A stretch of 6,046 nt of DNA, from contig JAASTL010000071.1 in assembly GCA_021767305.1 (NCBI GenBank), positions 1 to 6,046 on the forward strand. Direction: 5' to 3'. The notes below the pieces were generated by a model that worked only from the letters and a program-made list of their open reading frames with translations, did not search any database and was not told the DNA's origin. This DNA comes from Piscirickettsiaceae bacterium (GTDB lineage: Bacteria > Pseudomonadota > Gammaproteobacteria > Thiomicrospirales > Thiomicrospiraceae). The position numbers were made by a program, and so were the translations under genes. Positions 4,843 through 6,046 of the stretch are shown here, one piece after another; the first letter of the stretch is position 1, and each line of letters opens with the position of its first letter.

Positions 4843-5799
4843 ATGCCTTTCTTGCAGTTATCGCAAAAATCCGAATATCAATCTCTAGGTGAAACAGTGG
4901 CTAAATTCTATCACCACTCGCAAGGGGGGAGTTTGCAGGAATTTAAGCACCACTGTTACGAATTACTGAATGACATGGTTCCGCTTGGGCCCTGTTTTTG
5001 GGTGGTTGAACAGGACCAGCACGTTTTCTCTGCGCTTGATTTTTCAATGCCCACGCAAGCTGCTAATTTACCGTTAGAAACGTCTCTATCAGAATTATGG
5101 CAGGCGTTTCAATTACAAATACCCGAGCAAACATTGACTGCCCTTAAACCAAGTTTAATAAAAGAGTTAGATGGCAAACTTTTGGTTGGACATTGGTTTT
5201 TAGAGCCACAAGGTATTCGTCACCATTTTGGGTTTTCACCGCAAAACCCGCAGTTACCTTTTACTGCAGAGCAAATAGAGCTGTTGCATAGTGTTGTCCC
5301 CCATTTAATGGAGGCTTTTCGACTGCACTGTTTGGCACAACATCGGGTTTCGTTGAATTCACAAAATTTTTATTTTGGAGTCTGTGAGAAATCAGGGCGT
5401 TTTATTGAAGTGGATGAGGGTTTTGCGCCTATTGTTGAACACCATAAAACAGAATTGCTCGGAGTGATGGGCACGACAAAAAAAGGTGAAAAACCTTTTG
5501 TTAGATTAACTGAAAACGGAGTTTCAGTATTACTCAGGCTAGAAGCCATATTGGATGTGGTGTTCTGTCAGGCAATGAGTTTGCCACCACAATTTAATGC
5601 ATTAACCAATAAAGAATTGGAAGTCTGTTTTTATTTAAAGCAGATGATGCCTAACCAAAAAATTGCTGACGAGATGAAGATTTCGCCTAAAACGGTGGAA
5701 AATCATTTGGCGAATATCTATGAAAAGTTAGGTGGTCTATCACGTTCAGAATTACTGGTAAAGTTGCTTAAACAGAAAAGGCGCCATTCAGCGCCTTAA
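4843..5799 (+). CDS. LuxR-family transcriptional regulator, second of a tandem pair
   Basis: A complete 318-residue protein with the same plan as its upstream neighbour. The sensor-like half includes YQSLGETVAKFYHHSQG..LQEFKHHCYELL (12-42) and FTAEQIELLHSVVPHLMEAFRL (140-161); the middle region has GRFIEVDEGF (185-194); the LuxR helix-turn-helix at 254-309 has the recognition helix around SPKTVENHLANIYEKL (281-296). Parallel phrases in both proteins (G-x2-x-E-x-[DE]-EGF; VVPHLMEAFR against VVPNLVEAMR; TVENHL against TVNNHL) suggest an old duplication followed by strong divergence, mainly in the sensor half. The turn that usually reads G-x-S-N-K-E-I-A is MMPNQKIA here. No clear ribosome site precedes ATG 4843, so translation may depend on coupling to the upstream gene. 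Its last six codons (R313-P318) lie inside a terminator-like hairpin. The ligand and target genes are unknown. Confidence 0.88.
   Translation: MPFLQLSQKSEYQSLGETVAKFYHHSQGGSLQEFKHHCYELLNDMVPLGPCFWVVEQDQHVFSALDFSMPTQAANLPLETSLSELWQAFQLQIPEQTLTALKPSLIKELDGKLLVGHWFLEPQGIRHHFGFSPQNPQLPFTAEQIELLHSVVPHLMEAFRLHCLAQHRVSLNSQNFYFGVCEKSGRFIEVDEGFAPIVEHHKTELLGVMGTTKKGEKPFVRLTENGVSVLLRLEAILDVVFCQAMSLPPQFNALTNKELEVCFYLKQMMPNQKIADEMKISPKTVENHLANIYEKLGGLSRSELLVKLLKQKRRHSAP
5778..5797 (-). terminator. Intrinsic terminator of the leftward gene, inside the 3' end of the second LuxR gene
   Basis: A perfect 7-bp stem AAGGCGC / GCGCCTT (5778-5784 with 5791-5797) and a 6-nt loop. On the minus strand the stem runs into TTTTCTGTTT, the T-rich tail expected of an intrinsic terminator, placed 26 bp after the stop of the leftward gene. 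On the plus strand the stem is followed by AAGAAATAAAC, with no T-run, so termination of the LuxR operon here is less certain. The hairpin overlaps the LuxR stop codon (5797-5799). Confidence 0.7.
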
Positions 5800-5823
5800 G
5801 AAATAAACATGATTTATAGATTA

Positions 5824-6046
5824 TTACATTTTAGCAACACCGCCGTCAGTAGCAATTGTCGCATCAGGAGTTGGTTCTAATGCGCACTCTGTTGGCGTTA
5901 CCAAGGTGGTGTTTTCGTAGATGATTTCACAACTTGGTTTTTCATCATAATAACGATTACTGTAGGTTTCTTCTGCCACCCAAGTCGAATAGTCATTGAC
6001 TTGGTTATTGGCGTCTAGGTAATTAAAGTCGGCGGCATTGGCTGTA
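5824..6046 (-). CDS. C-terminal end of an unidentified acidic protein, truncated by the window
   Basis: On the minus strand one frame is open from the window edge to TAA at 5826-5824, giving 73 residues that begin in the middle of the protein (TANAADFNYLDANNQ...). The sequence is rich in Asp/Glu (13) against three Lys/Arg, with seven Asn and six Tyr and two Cys 15 residues apart (PSCEIIYEN and PTECALEP). It ends in a Thr/Ala/Gly/Pro-rich tail closing ...TDGGVAKM. The composition suggests an exported or surface protein, but the N-terminus is missing and I recognise no family. The frame is supported as genuine by its uninterrupted length, by the terminator just after its stop, and by the absence of any better frame across 5800-6046. 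It converges with the LuxR operon. Confidence 0.65.
   Translation of the reverse strand, partial: TANAADFNYLDANNQVNDYSTWVAEETYSNRYYDEKPSCEIIYENTTLVTPTECALEPTPDATIATDGGVAKM

Overview
The window looks like chromosomal DNA of a gammaproteobacterium with moderate to low GC. BioA and the RlmI-type methyltransferase tail resemble their Escherichia coli counterparts closely, and Shine-Dalgarno sites are weak. A sulfur-oxidiser relative (Thiomicrospira/Hydrogenovibrio type) is possible, but that is only an impression and nothing here proves it.

Layout, left to right. (1) 1-459, plus strand: the 3' part of a class I SAM-dependent rRNA methyltransferase of the RlmI type. (2) 482-1681, plus strand: a 399-residue helical protein whose C-terminus resembles the PcfJ-like domain; its function is unknown. 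(3) 1682-2245: a gene-free gap between convergent genes, almost filled by a roughly 520-bp element whose two halves are diverged inverted copies of each other, with 23-bp inverted ends (20/23 identical) and several internal hairpins. (4) 2246-3538, minus strand: complete bioA (biotin synthesis), read from a TTG start with a good Shine-Dalgarno site. (5) 3539-3860: a 322-bp divergent control region holding a -10 box and a palindrome (possible degenerate BirA site) for bioA. For the rightward genes it holds an extended -10, a perfect 7+7-bp dyad, and a 13-codon upstream ORF that overlaps the next start codon as ATGA. (6) 3861-4826 and 4843-5799, plus strand: two adjacent LuxR-type regulators of the same architecture, 16 bp apart, probably one transcript and an ancient tandem duplication. 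(7) 5778-5797: a hairpin inside the last codons of the second regulator, followed on the minus strand by a T-rich run, so it probably terminates the gene entering from the right. (8) 5824-6046, minus strand: the C-terminal 73 residues of an acidic protein I do not recognise.

The genes do not form one obvious pathway. The natural units are the methyltransferase/PcfJ-like pair, bioA alone, and the two-regulator operon divergent from bioA. The less ordinary items are the inverted-arm element, the leader of the regulator operon and the paired regulators. I see no CRISPR array, tRNA, rRNA, transposase or defence gene.
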